Assembly (NCBI RefSeq): GCF_041897535.1
Contig: NZ_CP169217.1
Span: 1,736,001 to 1,800,000 of the forward strand
Source: Methylomicrobium lacus_A
GTDB taxonomy: Bacteria > Pseudomonadota > Gammaproteobacteria > Methylococcales > Methylomonadaceae
DNA: 64,000 nt
Direction of reading: 5' to 3'
Numbering within the stretch: position 1 is the first letter of the stretch; each line of letters starts with the position of its first letter. A program made the position numbers and the translations under genes. Below the pieces are notes generated by a model. That model was not told the origin of the DNA, searched no databases, and worked only from the letters and a program-made list of their open reading frames with translations. Of this stretch, positions 17,883-27,284 are shown in pieces.

Positions 17883-19582
17883 ACGCAAAATCTGTATATT
17901 GAGGGCGACAATCTGGATGCGCTGAAATTGCTGCAAGAGACCTATTTGAGTAAGGTCAAGATGATCTATATTGACCCGCCTTACAACACTGGTAACGATT
18001 TTATTTATTACGACAAGTTCATATCCGAAAAAAGTAAGTACGATTTGTTGAGCGGTCAGTTGGATGAAGATGGCAATCGCCTCATTGATGAGCAGTCATA
18101 CATGAAAAATCAAGCTTCGAATGGGCGATTTCATTCAGACTGGCTAAGCATGATTTATCCCCGCTTAAAATTAGCACGCAATCTTTTACAAGATGATGGA
18201 ATTATTTTTATTTCAATTGATGATAACGAAGTTGCCAACTTAAGAAGACTTTGCGATGAGGTTTTTGGGGAAGAAGGTTTTATTGGACAGTTAATTTGGA
18301 AATCACGTGTTAGTGAAGATACTAGAGCAAAAACTGGCCTTTCTACTGATCATGAATATATTTTGTGTTATAGAAAAGGTATAAACACTGCTTTGAGAGG
18401 AGCTGACAAGGATTTAGAAAAATTCAGTAATCCAGATAACGATCCACGTGGACCTTGGCGGAGCGCTGACATGACTGGACTTGCAACAAAGGATAAGCGT
18501 CCAAATCTTCATTATGACTTAATTGACCCAACTACTATGATCAATTACGGTTGTCCTCCTAAAGGCTGGCGGTTTGATCAAAATACAATGACAAAAAAAG
18601 TCAGCGAAAAAAGAATTATTTGGCCGGCATCTACTGAAGGCAGGCCAAGGCAAAAATTATTTCTAGAAGAAATGGATAGCATGTTTAAAAATGTTTCTTC
18701 CGTTATTCAGACAGTTTCAACATCTATTGGAACTAAGGAAATAAATCAAATTATCGGTGAAGGAATTTTTGATTTCCCAAAGCCGTCAAGTTTAATTAAA
18801 TTCTTAATAGAACAAGCTACAAACCATGATGAATTGGTATTAGATTTTTTTTCTGGTTCAGCCACCACCGCCCATGCTGTTATGGCACTAAATGCAGAAG
18901 ATAGTCGTAAGCGTAAATTCATCATGGCACAAATGCCCGAAACTTGTAATGAGAAGTCTGGGGCTTCTAAAGCAGGATACAAAACCATTGCCGAAATCGG
19001 TAGAGAACGCATTCGTCGTGCAGGACAAAAAATCAAACAGGAAAACGCAGATAAACCCGGTATCGATCAATTGGATGTAGGCTTTCGCGTCTTGAAAGTC
19101 GATACCTCCAACATGAACGAAATTTATTACACACCTGATGTGCTCAAACAGGGTGACTTGTTCAATTTTGTCGACAATGTGCGCGACGATCGCACAGAAG
19201 AAGATTTGCTGTTCCAGGTCCTTCTCGATTGGGGAGTGGATTTAAGCCTACCGATCACCCGCGAAACCATTGCCGGCAAGTCCGTGTTGTTTGTCGATGA
19301 CAACGCTCTGGCCGCCTGTTTCGACAAAGAAGCCGGCATCACCGAAGACTTCGTTAAACAACTTGCCACCCGCTCCCCGCTGCGTGTTGTCTTCCGTGAC
19401 GCCGGTTTCGCCAGTGACAGCGTCAAAATAAACATCGAGCAAATCTTCAAACTGCTGTCGCCAAGCACGGAAATAAAAACACTGTGATAGGCAGGATAAG
19501 CATGGTGAAGATGGCAAAAACTCAATATAATTCCTATAATGAACAAAATTTTGTGTGTTTTTTGTATTTATAGGTAATTTGT

Positions 19583-20764
19583 ATGCTTCATAGCTACGCG
19601 TTTGCCAATTTCCAGTCATTTGCCGAGCGCGTCGAGGTCGATTTAACTGTCAAACACAATTCGACGCTCACCGACTGGATGGTTGATGACGTTTGCCGCA
19701 ATCGAGTCTCCAAACTGATGGCGGTGGTCGGCCACAATGCCAGCGGTAAGACGGCATTGCTTAAACCGGTGGCATTTTTGCATTGGTTTATTTGTCATTC
19801 ATTCGCTAGCCAACCTGATACATGGCTCCCCTTCACGCCGCATTTGGCGCGCGTCACTGAACCCACGGAGTTCGAATGCGTGTTCGACTTTGAAGGCAAT
19901 TTATGGCGCTACGTGTTGTTGGTCACACAGAATAGAGTCTTGAGAGAAGCGCTTTATCAAAAAAAAGAACGCTTTAATTATGTCTTTGTGCGTGAGTGGG
20001 AACCGGAAACGAACAGTTATACGGTAAAACAGCAAGATTTTGGTTTGCCCCCTAAAACGGCTAAGAAGGTCCGTCAGAATGTTTCATTGATCGCATGGGC
20101 GGCTCAACATGATGTGTTACTGGCAAAACAATTCATCACTAGCCAGGTCATCACGAACATTAATGTGGTTGGCCGTCTTCCCATTAGTGAGCAAGCCATT
20201 ATGTTTGCCGCCGAATACTTTTCAGCCAAACCGGAGCAATACGCCCAAATGAACCGGCTGTTATCCGCATGGGATCTCGGTTTATCGGGCGTCTACCTTC
20301 AAGAAATACACCCTAATCCAATCGACGCGCCTGAACAAAAAGCCTGGATGGCTTTAGGTCAACATGTTAGCGGCGATACAGCCTTTAGATTACCGTTTCA
20401 TATGGAATCGAGCGGCACCCAAGGAGCTTTCGTGCTGTTATCGCGGTTGTTGCCAGTGCTCGCACAGGGTGGATTGGCTGTGATTGATGAGTTTGAAAAC
20501 GACCTTCACCCGCATATGCTGGAACCCATTCTGGATTTGTTTGCCAACCCGGCGACCAATCCACGCGATGCGCAATTGATATTCTCGACCCATGCTATCG
20601 AGGTATTAAACCTGGTCGAAAAGTCGCAAGTGATGCTGGTGGAGAAAAGCGCCGATTGCATCAGTACGGCTTACCGAATGGATACGGTAGAAGGTATTCG
20701 TAATGACGATAATTTCTACGCTAAATACATGGCGGGCGCTTACGGAGCGGTGCCCAGCCTATGA
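19583..20764 (+). CDS. AAA ATPase of the RloA/AbiLi type
   Basis: 393 residues, ABC-like ATPase fold. Walker A is VGHNASGKTALL (about residue 46), the signature region is ESSGTQGAFVLLSRL, Walker B is LAVIDEFENDLHPH (about 300), followed by the switch IFSTHAIEVL. Proteins of this kind act as the ATP-hydrolysing half of two-gene abortive or restriction-linked modules. Its stop overlaps the next gene by four bases (ATGA), so it forms a translationally coupled pair with the RloB-like protein. The pair sits between mod and res on the same strand, in the way rlo genes (restriction-linked ORFs) were first found inside type I loci. Confidence 0.85.
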   Translation: MLHSYAFANFQSFAERVEVDLTVKHNSTLTDWMVDDVCRNRVSKLMAVVGHNASGKTALLKPVAFLHWFICHSFASQPDTWLPFTPHLARVTEPTEFECVFDFEGNLWRYVLLVTQNRVLREALYQKKERFNYVFVREWEPETNSYTVKQQDFGLPPKTAKKVRQNVSLIAWAAQHDVLLAKQFITSQVITNINVVGRLPISEQAIMFAAEYFSAKPEQYAQMNRLLSAWDLGLSGVYLQEIHPNPIDAPEQKAWMALGQHVSGDTAFRLPFHMESSGTQGAFVLLSRLLPVLAQGGLAVIDEFENDLHPHMLEPILDLFANPATNPRDAQLIFSTHAIEVLNLVEKSQVMLVEKSADCISTAYRMDTVEGIRNDDNFYAKYMAGAYGAVPSL

Positions 20765-21273
20765 GTAAGCCGACGAAATCCAGGGTGCAGAAAAAGACCG
20801 TGCTCATCGTTGGCGAAGGCGCGGATGAAGAAGCGTTCCTGAATTATTTAAAAGGGCAGTTATTGGATCGTGGCGCCGGACTCAGCATTAAGATCAAAAA
20901 TGCCAAAGGAAAAGGGGCTAAACATGTCATCGAGTGGACAGTCAGACAGTCCGCTGTAGCCGAATATGACAAGGTTGCGGCGTTATTTGATACCGATCAG
21001 GATTGGACGCCGGCAGTCAAAAAGCTGGCCAAGAAAAAAGGGATTGTGTTGTTGAAATCCGAGACTTGCTTCGAGGCAATGATGTTGCGCTTGCTTGGCG
21101 TGACTCCCGATGCCAATTCGAAAAATCTGAAAGCTCAGTTCTCGCCTTATGTCAATGACGATGCAACCCGAAGTGAAAACTATGCCGCTCATTTCGATCC
21201 GCAAAAGTTGGAAGAAAGGCGGCATTTAGAGCCCACGATAGATGCTCTGTTGGGCCTTTTCAAAATTCAATGA
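20761..21273 (+). CDS. RloB-like protein, putative effector nuclease
   Basis: 170 residues. It opens with a basic tail and the motif TVLIVGEGADEEAFLNYL, then VAALFDTDQDW and SETCFEAMMLRLLG. This spacing of acidic residues (E, DxD, E) resembles a Toprim-like metal site, as proposed for RloB/AbiLii proteins. It would be the effector that its ATPase partner activates. Translation is coupled to the ATPase gene. Length is close to family members. The actual substrate is unknown. Confidence 0.78.
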   Translation: MSKPTKSRVQKKTVLIVGEGADEEAFLNYLKGQLLDRGAGLSIKIKNAKGKGAKHVIEWTVRQSAVAEYDKVAALFDTDQDWTPAVKKLAKKKGIVLLKSETCFEAMMLRLLGVTPDANSKNLKAQFSPYVNDDATRSENYAAHFDPQKLEERRHLEPTIDALLGLFKIQ

Positions 21274-21304
21274 TTAACACTGCTGGACACCACTTTCTAC
21301 GCCC

Positions 21305-24300
21305 ATGAAATTAAAATTTAAATCGCAAGCCTATCAGACGCATGCCGTGGAAGCCGTGGTGAAGTGTTTTGCAGGCCAACCTAAGCGTTCTGGCGTTCAA
21401 TATCGAATTGATCCAGGTCACAGTAAGACGGGTGGGATGCAGCATCAATTACAGGAAGACCCCGGTTTCAAAAATGCCGAAGTTGTGTTGACGCCATCGC
21501 AATTGCTGGCAAACATCCAGGCAGTGCAACGTCATCAAAATTTACCCATTTCATCTGCACTTGTCAGCAACAAGATTTCTCCGATTAATCTTGATATTGA
21601 GATGGAGACCGGAACCGGTAAAACCTATTGTTACATCAAGACCTTATTTGAACTGAACAAGCAATTCGGTTGGAGCAAATTTATTATCGTAGTGCCAAGC
21701 ATCGCGATACGGGAGGGCGTGTATAAGTCCTTGCAAATTACCGCCGAGCACTTTTTGGAGACTTATGGCAAAAAAGCACGATTTTTTATCTATAACTCCA
21801 AACAACTGCATAATCTTGAAAGCTTTTCCTCCGATGCGGGGATCAATGTGATGGTCATCAACGTCCAGGCTTTCAACGCCACGGGTAAGGACGCGCGGCG
21901 CATCAACGAAGAGCTGGATGATTTTCAATCCCGCCGACCCATCGATGTGATCAAAAGCAATCACCCGATTTTGATTCTGGACGAGCCGCAAAAAATGGAA
22001 GGCGCTAAAACGCTGGAATCGTTCAAGGGATTTAATCCATTGATGATTTTGCGCTACTCGGCCACCCACAAGACCGAAAACAACAAAATCTACCGTCTGG
22101 ATGCCTTAGATGCCTACAACCAGAAACTGGTTAAGAAAATCCAGGTGCGTGGCATATCGCTGAAAAATCTGGCAGGCACCAATGCTTATCTTTATTTGGG
22201 GGACATTGATATTTCCAGCAGCAAACCGCCGGTTGTGCGAGTGGAATTGGAAATCAAACAAAACAGCGGTATCAAGCGGGTGTTGCGCAAATTGAATAAA
22301 GGCGACAACTTGCTCGAACTGTCTGGCGGGCTGGATCAATACAAGGGCTTTGTCGTTTCCGATATTAACGCCTACACCGGCACCTTGAGTTTTACCAACG
22401 GTGTTGAACTATCGGTGGGCGAAGCGACGGGGGATGTCGATGAAATGGCTTTGCGGCGAATTCAAATTCGGGAAGCCATCAAAGCCCATTTTGAGAAGGA
22501 ACAAGTGTTGTTTCATCAGGGTATCAAAACCCTTTCTCTGTTCTTTATCGATACGGTGGCGAGATACCGCCGCTACGACGAAAGCGGAGAATCGTCGGGC
22601 GAATACGCGCAAATCTTTGAAGAAGAGTACAACAGCCAACTCAACGAAATTCTGACTCTCGAAGACAATCCTTACAACGATTATCTGCGCGGTATAGCGG
22701 CATCAAAAACTCATCAAGGGTATTTTTCCGTCGATAAGAAAAGCAAACGCCTGGTCGATCCGGAAACGGCTAAAAAATCGACTGAAGCGGATGACGTCGA
22801 TGCGTACGATCTGATTTTGAAAGACAAGGAGCGCTTGCTTTCCTTGTCGGAGCCCGTGCGCTTCATTTTCTCGCATTCTGCTCTGCGTGAAGGCTGGGAC
22901 AATCCCAATGTCTTTGTCATCTGTGCATTAAAACACAGCGACAATACTACAACCCGTCGCCAGGAAGTCGGACGCGGCATGCGTTTATCGGTGAATCAAA
23001 TTGGCGAACGGATGGATCACCCGGCAACGGTACATCAGATCAATGTCCTTAGCGTGGTGACAAGCGATAGCTATACCGATTTCGTCGCTGGTCTGCAAAG
23101 CGAAATCAGCAGCGCTCTTTTGGCGCGTCCGCGCATTGCGGATGAAAAATATTTTACGGGTAAGGTGCTGCGAACAGCAGATGGGGATGTTGAAGTGACG
23201 CCGCAACTGGCGAAGCAGATATACAAGTATCTGTTGAAGAACGATTACACCGATGCGGACGATAAAATTGCCAATACCTATCATGATGCCAAGCAGAATG
23301 GTAGCTTAGCGGAGTTACCCGCTGAGTTAGCGCCTTATGCCGCACAAGTGTTTGAGTTGATCGACAGCGTCTTCACCGACGCTCAAATGCCGACTATCGA
23401 GGATGACCGCAAGGCAAAAGTAAACCCGCTCAACGAAAATTTCGATAAGAAGGAATTCAAGGCGCTTTGGGAAAAAATCAACCGCAAAGCTGCGTATGCC
23501 GTGGATTTTGATAGCGCCGAGCTGATTAACAAATGCATAGCGGCACTGGATAACGAGCTGAAAGTCAACCCATTGCTTTATACCGTGCAAACAGGCGCTC
23601 AATTAGAAGAAATATCCTACGATGCGATAAAAGAAGGGAACGGTTTTTATACAACCAAAACCGAAACGGCCAGACTGAACAATTCAGTCCATTCCTCCGT
23701 GAAGTACGATCTGATCGGTAAATTGACTGAAACGACCCAGCTAACCCGGAAAACCATCGGAAGCATTCTTCAGGGCATGCGTTTTGACAAATTTTCCCAA
23801 TTCACATTAAACCCGGAAGACTTTATCGCTAAAACAGCTCGCTTGATCAATGAACAGAAAGCGACGGTGATTATCGAGCATCTGACTTACGACGAAATTG
23901 CCGACTCGCATAGTCTGGATATTTTTACTCAGGACAAGCAGAAAATTGATTTAAATCGGGCCGGGGGAAAACTGAACCGGCACATCTACGACTATGTGTT
24001 TACGGATTCAAAAATCGAAAGAGAATTCGTTAAAGCGCTTGATACCAGTGAAGAAGTGGTCGTCTACGCCAAGCTGCCAAGAGGCTTTTTTATTCCTACC
24101 CCGGTAGGAGAATACAATCCGGATTGGGCGATTTCATTTAAGGAAGGCTCCGTCAAGCACATCTACTTCATCGCTGAAACCAAAGGCTCTATGTCTTCGA
24201 TGGAATTAAGGGCGATTGAAAAATCGAAAATCGAGTGCGCCCGGAAGTTTTTCTCAAAGATTACTTCTGATCAGGTTAAGTATGATGTGGTTGATAGTTA

Positions 24301-24328
24301 TGGGAAGTTGATGGAATTGGTCAAATGA
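21305..24328 (+). CDS. res: Type III restriction endonuclease subunit (Res)
   Basis: 1007 residues. Helicase motifs: I METGTGKTYCYIKTL (about residue 99), II ILDEPQKMEG (about 225), later REGWDNPNVFVICAL and VI RQEVGRGMRL (about 552). The C-terminal nuclease domain has the PD-(E/D)xK pattern NPDWAI ... AETKGSM (about 940-957). Res needs Mod for DNA recognition; with mod interrupted by the IS, cleavage should be lost unless the truncated Mod suffices or another copy exists. It starts 31 bases after the rloB-like gene and has only a weak ribosome-binding site. It appears intact. Confidence 0.93.
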   Translation: MKLKFKSQAYQTHAVEAVVKCFAGQPKRSGVQYRIDPGHSKTGGMQHQLQEDPGFKNAEVVLTPSQLLANIQAVQRHQNLPISSALVSNKISPINLDIEMETGTGKTYCYIKTLFELNKQFGWSKFIIVVPSIAIREGVYKSLQITAEHFLETYGKKARFFIYNSKQLHNLESFSSDAGINVMVINVQAFNATGKDARRINEELDDFQSRRPIDVIKSNHPILILDEPQKMEGAKTLESFKGFNPLMILRYSATHKTENNKIYRLDALDAYNQKLVKKIQVRGISLKNLAGTNAYLYLGDIDISSSKPPVVRVELEIKQNSGIKRVLRKLNKGDNLLELSGGLDQYKGFVVSDINAYTGTLSFTNGVELSVGEATGDVDEMALRRIQIREAIKAHFEKEQVLFHQGIKTLSLFFIDTVARYRRYDESGESSGEYAQIFEEEYNSQLNEILTLEDNPYNDYLRGIAASKTHQGYFSVDKKSKRLVDPETAKKSTEADDVDAYDLILKDKERLLSLSEPVRFIFSHSALREGWDNPNVFVICALKHSDNTTTRRQEVGRGMRLSVNQIGERMDHPATVHQINVLSVVTSDSYTDFVAGLQSEISSALLARPRIADEKYFTGKVLRTADGDVEVTPQLAKQIYKYLLKNDYTDADDKIANTYHDAKQNGSLAELPAELAPYAAQVFELIDSVFTDAQMPTIEDDRKAKVNPLNENFDKKEFKALWEKINRKAAYAVDFDSAELINKCIAALDNELKVNPLLYTVQTGAQLEEISYDAIKEGNGFYTTKTETARLNNSVHSSVKYDLIGKLTETTQLTRKTIGSILQGMRFDKFSQFTLNPEDFIAKTARLINEQKATVIIEHLTYDEIADSHSLDIFTQDKQKIDLNRAGGKLNRHIYDYVFTDSKIEREFVKALDTSEEVVVYAKLPRGFFIPTPVGEYNPDWAISFKEGSVKHIYFIAETKGSMSSMELRAIEKSKIECARKFFSKITSDQVKYDVVDSYGKLMELVK

Positions 24329-24611
24329 CACCCGAAAATCTCTGAGATCTATTGCTGACGATTACTGTCTACTTGGGTTTTGTTGCCCTGCCTCAAAAAA
24401 GCAAATCACACGAACAATGAGTAAAGGGAGAAACCGACAAGATTTACAAGCTCGCGGTTGATTGTCCGGAGCCGGACTAAAGAGAAAAGATGTTTACCGT
24501 GTATTTAACCAGATTCGACAGATAAAGCCGGCTTTTCGAAAGGTTGCCGGTATTTTTGTGTTTGGCGTTTTTCGTTCACCAGAAACACAAGTAGGAAAGG
24601 TATCCCGAACG

Positions 24612-25289
24612 CTAAGCTATTCTTACCCATTGAGTTTGGACATCCGCTAAGGACTGATCCATGCTCAAACTAGCCGGCGTCACTTCTCCCGAACGAAGGT
24701 TTCCAAGCGCTTGCCCACAGACCTTGACGTGGGCATCGGCATACAATTCGGAGCAAATAACTGCACGTTTGGGAAAGCTAATCGGTTTTCCCTGCGTATT
24801 CCAGAATCCCTTGCGGGATTTCCATAAAATACTGCCAATCGAAAAAAAACCGTAAGAATAGTTTTGCTGTTTTAAAGCATTTACGGCAAGTTCCCAGCGC
24901 TGATCCTGTGTCAGCGCATGATTCCTGCGTATCCGAATGAGATGATTAGGGGCATAATCGAAAACCGAAGCTACGCAAACGCCTTTTCGCGTAGCTTCGC
25001 ACAGCGTTCCAGAGCCAATATGAACGGCGGCATGCTCCCAACGCGCATCATCCTGGGCATAACCTCCCTGCTCTTGAACACTCCGAATGGCTTTGCCGAT
25101 GATGCCCGGCTTTAATGCGCTGACAAGAACAAGGTCGCCAGGAAGCCAGGCATTGAAGTCCGGACAAAATCCCCAGTCGCGAAGGTGTTTTGGAATCGGA
25201 TAATCCGGCTTCCAGGCTTTCAAATCAGGGCTATTCTCTGCCGTATCCGGATTTAGGAAGAGCTGTGACAAAACGGCACCCCAACTCAA
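24612..25289 (-). CDS. Permuted papain-like (YiiX/NlpC-P60 type) enzyme
   Basis: 225 residues. WLPGDLVLVSAL, then WEHAAVHIGSGTLCEATRKG and finally AVICSELYADAHV: the His-before-Cys order of the circularly permuted NlpC/P60 (YiiX-like) family, with the catalytic Cys in ICSELYA and the His in HAAVHIG. Such enzymes cleave amide or ester bonds in peptidoglycan, lipid or protein. There is no signal peptide. The first usable codon is TTG (25289); an ATG is absent, and a second TTG lies six codons on. It starts 6 bases after the small gene upstream and is probably co-transcribed with it. The substrate is unknown. Confidence 0.7.
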   Translation of the reverse strand: MSWGAVLSQLFLNPDTAENSPDLKAWKPDYPIPKHLRDWGFCPDFNAWLPGDLVLVSALKPGIIGKAIRSVQEQGGYAQDDARWEHAAVHIGSGTLCEATRKGVCVASVFDYAPNHLIRIRRNHALTQDQRWELAVNALKQQNYSYGFFSIGSILWKSRKGFWNTQGKPISFPKRAVICSELYADAHVKVCGQALGNLRSGEVTPASLSMDQSLADVQTQWVRIA

Positions 25290-25295
25290 TAGGTA

Positions 25296-25505
25296 TTACG
25301 AAATCAAAACAGAATTGACCCTATCTTGATCATCGTATTCAAGCGTCACTTGAATGCCGGGACGAAGGCCCAGCTCTTCAGCCGTTTGCCCTCGATAGCC
25401 TTCGATTTTCCCAAAAGAAAAAGCCGCCAGGCTATCCCTACTTTTATCATCCGCGTAAGCGACTCCATTCGATACGCGTACAATCAATGCTTCATCTTTT
25501 TTCAT
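25296..25505 (-). CDS. 69-residue protein, possible partner of the papain-like enzyme
   Basis: MKKDEALIVRVSNGVAYADD and then GKIEGYRGQTAEELGLRPGI and a final VTLEYDDQDRVNSVLIS: a small acidic, mostly beta protein with no signal peptide. I do not recognise the family. It lies 6 bases upstream of the papain-like gene in the same direction, the arrangement expected of an immunity or regulatory partner, but nothing in the sequence proves that. Confidence 0.5.
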   Translation of the reverse strand: MKKDEALIVRVSNGVAYADDKSRDSLAAFSFGKIEGYRGQTAEELGLRPGIQVTLEYDDQDRVNSVLIS

Positions 25506-25711
25506 TGTCTATTTCCTCCCAACACGGCCTTCTTTCAGAAATAACGATAAAACTTTGCTATTTTCACTGCTATTGCTGCGGATCAGATAAAAGCGAATTT
25601 GCAATTGGAATAGTTCTCTGACAAAGTAATGAATTGCCGGTTCCTAGCAAATCAAAAACCTAATTTTTTGAAGATTGAAGCATTACAGTTTTCAATTACT
25701 GTTAACGTCTA

Positions 25712-25763
25712 GATTTCATTGGTCGGGACGAGAGGATTTGAACCTCCTACCCCTTGCACCCCA
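25712..25763. repeat. attL: displaced 3' end of tRNA-Pro
   Basis: 52 bases identical, but for one mismatch at 25748, to 30612-30663, exactly 4900 bases away. It contains the last 44 bases of the tRNA-Pro gene (minus strand) and stops in the anticodon loop, so it is the fragment displaced when the element integrated. Confidence 0.9.
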
Positions 25764-25894
25764 TAAGGGTAAAACCCTATTTCATGCCGCCTCAGACGGT
25801 TTCACGCCTTCAAAAAATACCTTTGTTTTACAGCATCTTATTGTACATTCCGTTCTCAAGCCGTATCATAAAAGCTCATTGAAGCGCGTGAAAA

Positions 25895-25916
25895 TGTTAT
25901 CCCGGATGTTATCCCG
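25895..25916. repeat. Left copy of a 22-bp direct repeat, possible integrase arm site
   Basis: Two tandem units of GTTATCCCG (sequence TGTTATCCCGGATGTTATCC followed by CG) repeated identically at 30542-30563, just inside the other end of the element and in the same orientation. This placement fits integrase or excisionase arm sites; function is inferred. Confidence 0.6.
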
Positions 25917-25970
25917 GAAAAATAAGCAAAAACCGCGTTTCTACCCATTGTACAACGTACAGGTGGAGTC

Positions 25971-27284
25971 ATGGCAGAGAATTTATTGACCGATAGAGCA
26001 TTCCGAAACCTTAAACCGACCGATAAAGAACAGCTTGTCAAAGACGGCGGCGGGCTGTTTGTCCGCATCCGACCAGTCACCGACGGCGGCGCAATTTCGT
26101 TCAGACTGGCGTACCGGATCGAGGGCAAGCAGCGTTGGGCCACCTTGACCGCTACAACCTTAGCCGAGGCCCGCAAGGAGCGCGACACATTCAAGGCGCA
26201 AGTAAAGCGCGGGATCGACCCGAGTACCGAAAAGCGGCTCGAAAAAGAACGTCAGCGGCAAGCGCAGTTGACCGAACAAGCCGAGCTTGCCAAGCAGCAG
26301 GCGCTTATCTCCGTCCGCGACCTGTTCGAGCGTTGGGCCGCAACCGACCTGCAAAACCGCAAGGACGGCGGCAAAGAAATTAGGCGCATGTTTGAAAAGG
26401 ACGTGTTGCCGATTATCGGCGGTCTTGCCGTGGCCGATGTACGCAAGGGCCATATCACCGAGATAACAGACGCTTTGCTGTTGCGTGGCGTCAATCGTAT
26501 GGCGAAACTGATCCTGGCGCTGGTGCGGCAGATGTTCCGCTTTGCCGTGGATCGGGACATTATCGAGTTCGACCCAACCGCCAGCATCCGCAAGGCCAAG
26601 ATAGGCGGCAAATCCGTTGAGCGCGACCGCGTGTTATCGGAGGATGAAATCCGGGCGCTTTACCGGCAATTACCTAACGCCAACATGATGCCTTCGACCG
26701 AGTGCGCCATATGGATCATGCTTTCGACCTGTTGCCGAGTCGGGGAGCTGTCTAAGGCGAAATGGGAATATATCGACTTCAACGCCAAGACGTGGCTGAT
26801 TCCCGATGAGCACAGCAAGAACGGCAAGCCGCACACTGTCTATCTATCAGACTTTGCCCTGGCTCAATTCAAGCGGCTGGCGGAATTTCGAGAGTCTGAC
26901 ACCTGGCTATTCATGGATCGAACCAAGACGACCCACGTCTGTGATAAGTCCATTTCCAAGCAGATTAACGACCGCCAGACCGACCGCGACCTAAGCAATC
27001 GCAGCGCACATAAGGACGCCTTGCGACTGACTGGCGGCAAATGGACGCCGCACGATTTACGGCGCACCGGCGCTACGATCATGGGGAACCTTGGCATCCT
27101 GCCGGATGTGATCGAAAAATGTCTGAACCATACCGAGCAAAACAAGATGAAGCGCGTCTATCAACGGCAGGAATTGAAAGCAGAACAGGCGGAAGCGTGG
27201 CGGAAGCTCGGGGAGCGGCTGGAGCTTTTGACTCGGGCGGATGGCGGCAACGTGGTCACATTCCCAACAGCCGCGAAAGCCTAA
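25971..27284 (+). CDS. int: Tyrosine recombinase integrase (P4-like)
   Basis: 437 residues. The N-terminus has the DUF4102-type arm-binding domain (RNLKPTDKEQLVKDGGGLFV) and the coiled linker EKRLEKERQRQAQL. The catalytic domain shows CRVGELSKAKW (Arg, about 255), TPHDLRRTGATIMG (His-x-x-Arg, about 360) and MKRVYQRQ (nucleophile Tyr, about 397). It directs integration of the surrounding element into tRNA-Pro. The start is 208 bases from attL. All catalytic residues are present, so it appears functional. Confidence 0.95.
   Translation: MAENLLTDRAFRNLKPTDKEQLVKDGGGLFVRIRPVTDGGAISFRLAYRIEGKQRWATLTATTLAEARKERDTFKAQVKRGIDPSTEKRLEKERQRQAQLTEQAELAKQQALISVRDLFERWAATDLQNRKDGGKEIRRMFEKDVLPIIGGLAVADVRKGHITEITDALLLRGVNRMAKLILALVRQMFRFAVDRDIIEFDPTASIRKAKIGGKSVERDRVLSEDEIRALYRQLPNANMMPSTECAIWIMLSTCCRVGELSKAKWEYIDFNAKTWLIPDEHSKNGKPHTVYLSDFALAQFKRLAEFRESDTWLFMDRTKTTHVCDKSISKQINDRQTDRDLSNRSAHKDALRLTGGKWTPHDLRRTGATIMGNLGILPDVIEKCLNHTEQNKMKRVYQRQELKAEQAEAWRKLGERLELLTRADGGNVVTFPTAAKA

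Larger units (their letters stand above)
15925..19487 (+). pseudogene. mod: Type III DNA methyltransferase (Mod), split by an IS66 insertion
   Basis: Bases 15925-16212 encode the first 96 residues and 17883-19487 the rest; removing the insertion and one 8-bp target copy restores one frame of about 630 residues, normal for Mod. Beta-class N6-adenine motifs: IV DPPYNTGNDF (about residue 126) and, after the recognition domain, I FSGSATTAHA (about 418). Both lie downstream of the insertion, so a product from the ATG at 17928 would retain them but lack the N-terminus and part of the segment before motif IV. Mod normally provides specificity for both methylation and Res cleavage. The central recognition region (about 18000-18890) is much more AT-rich than both flanks, as if exchanged by recombination. 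Confidence 0.9.
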
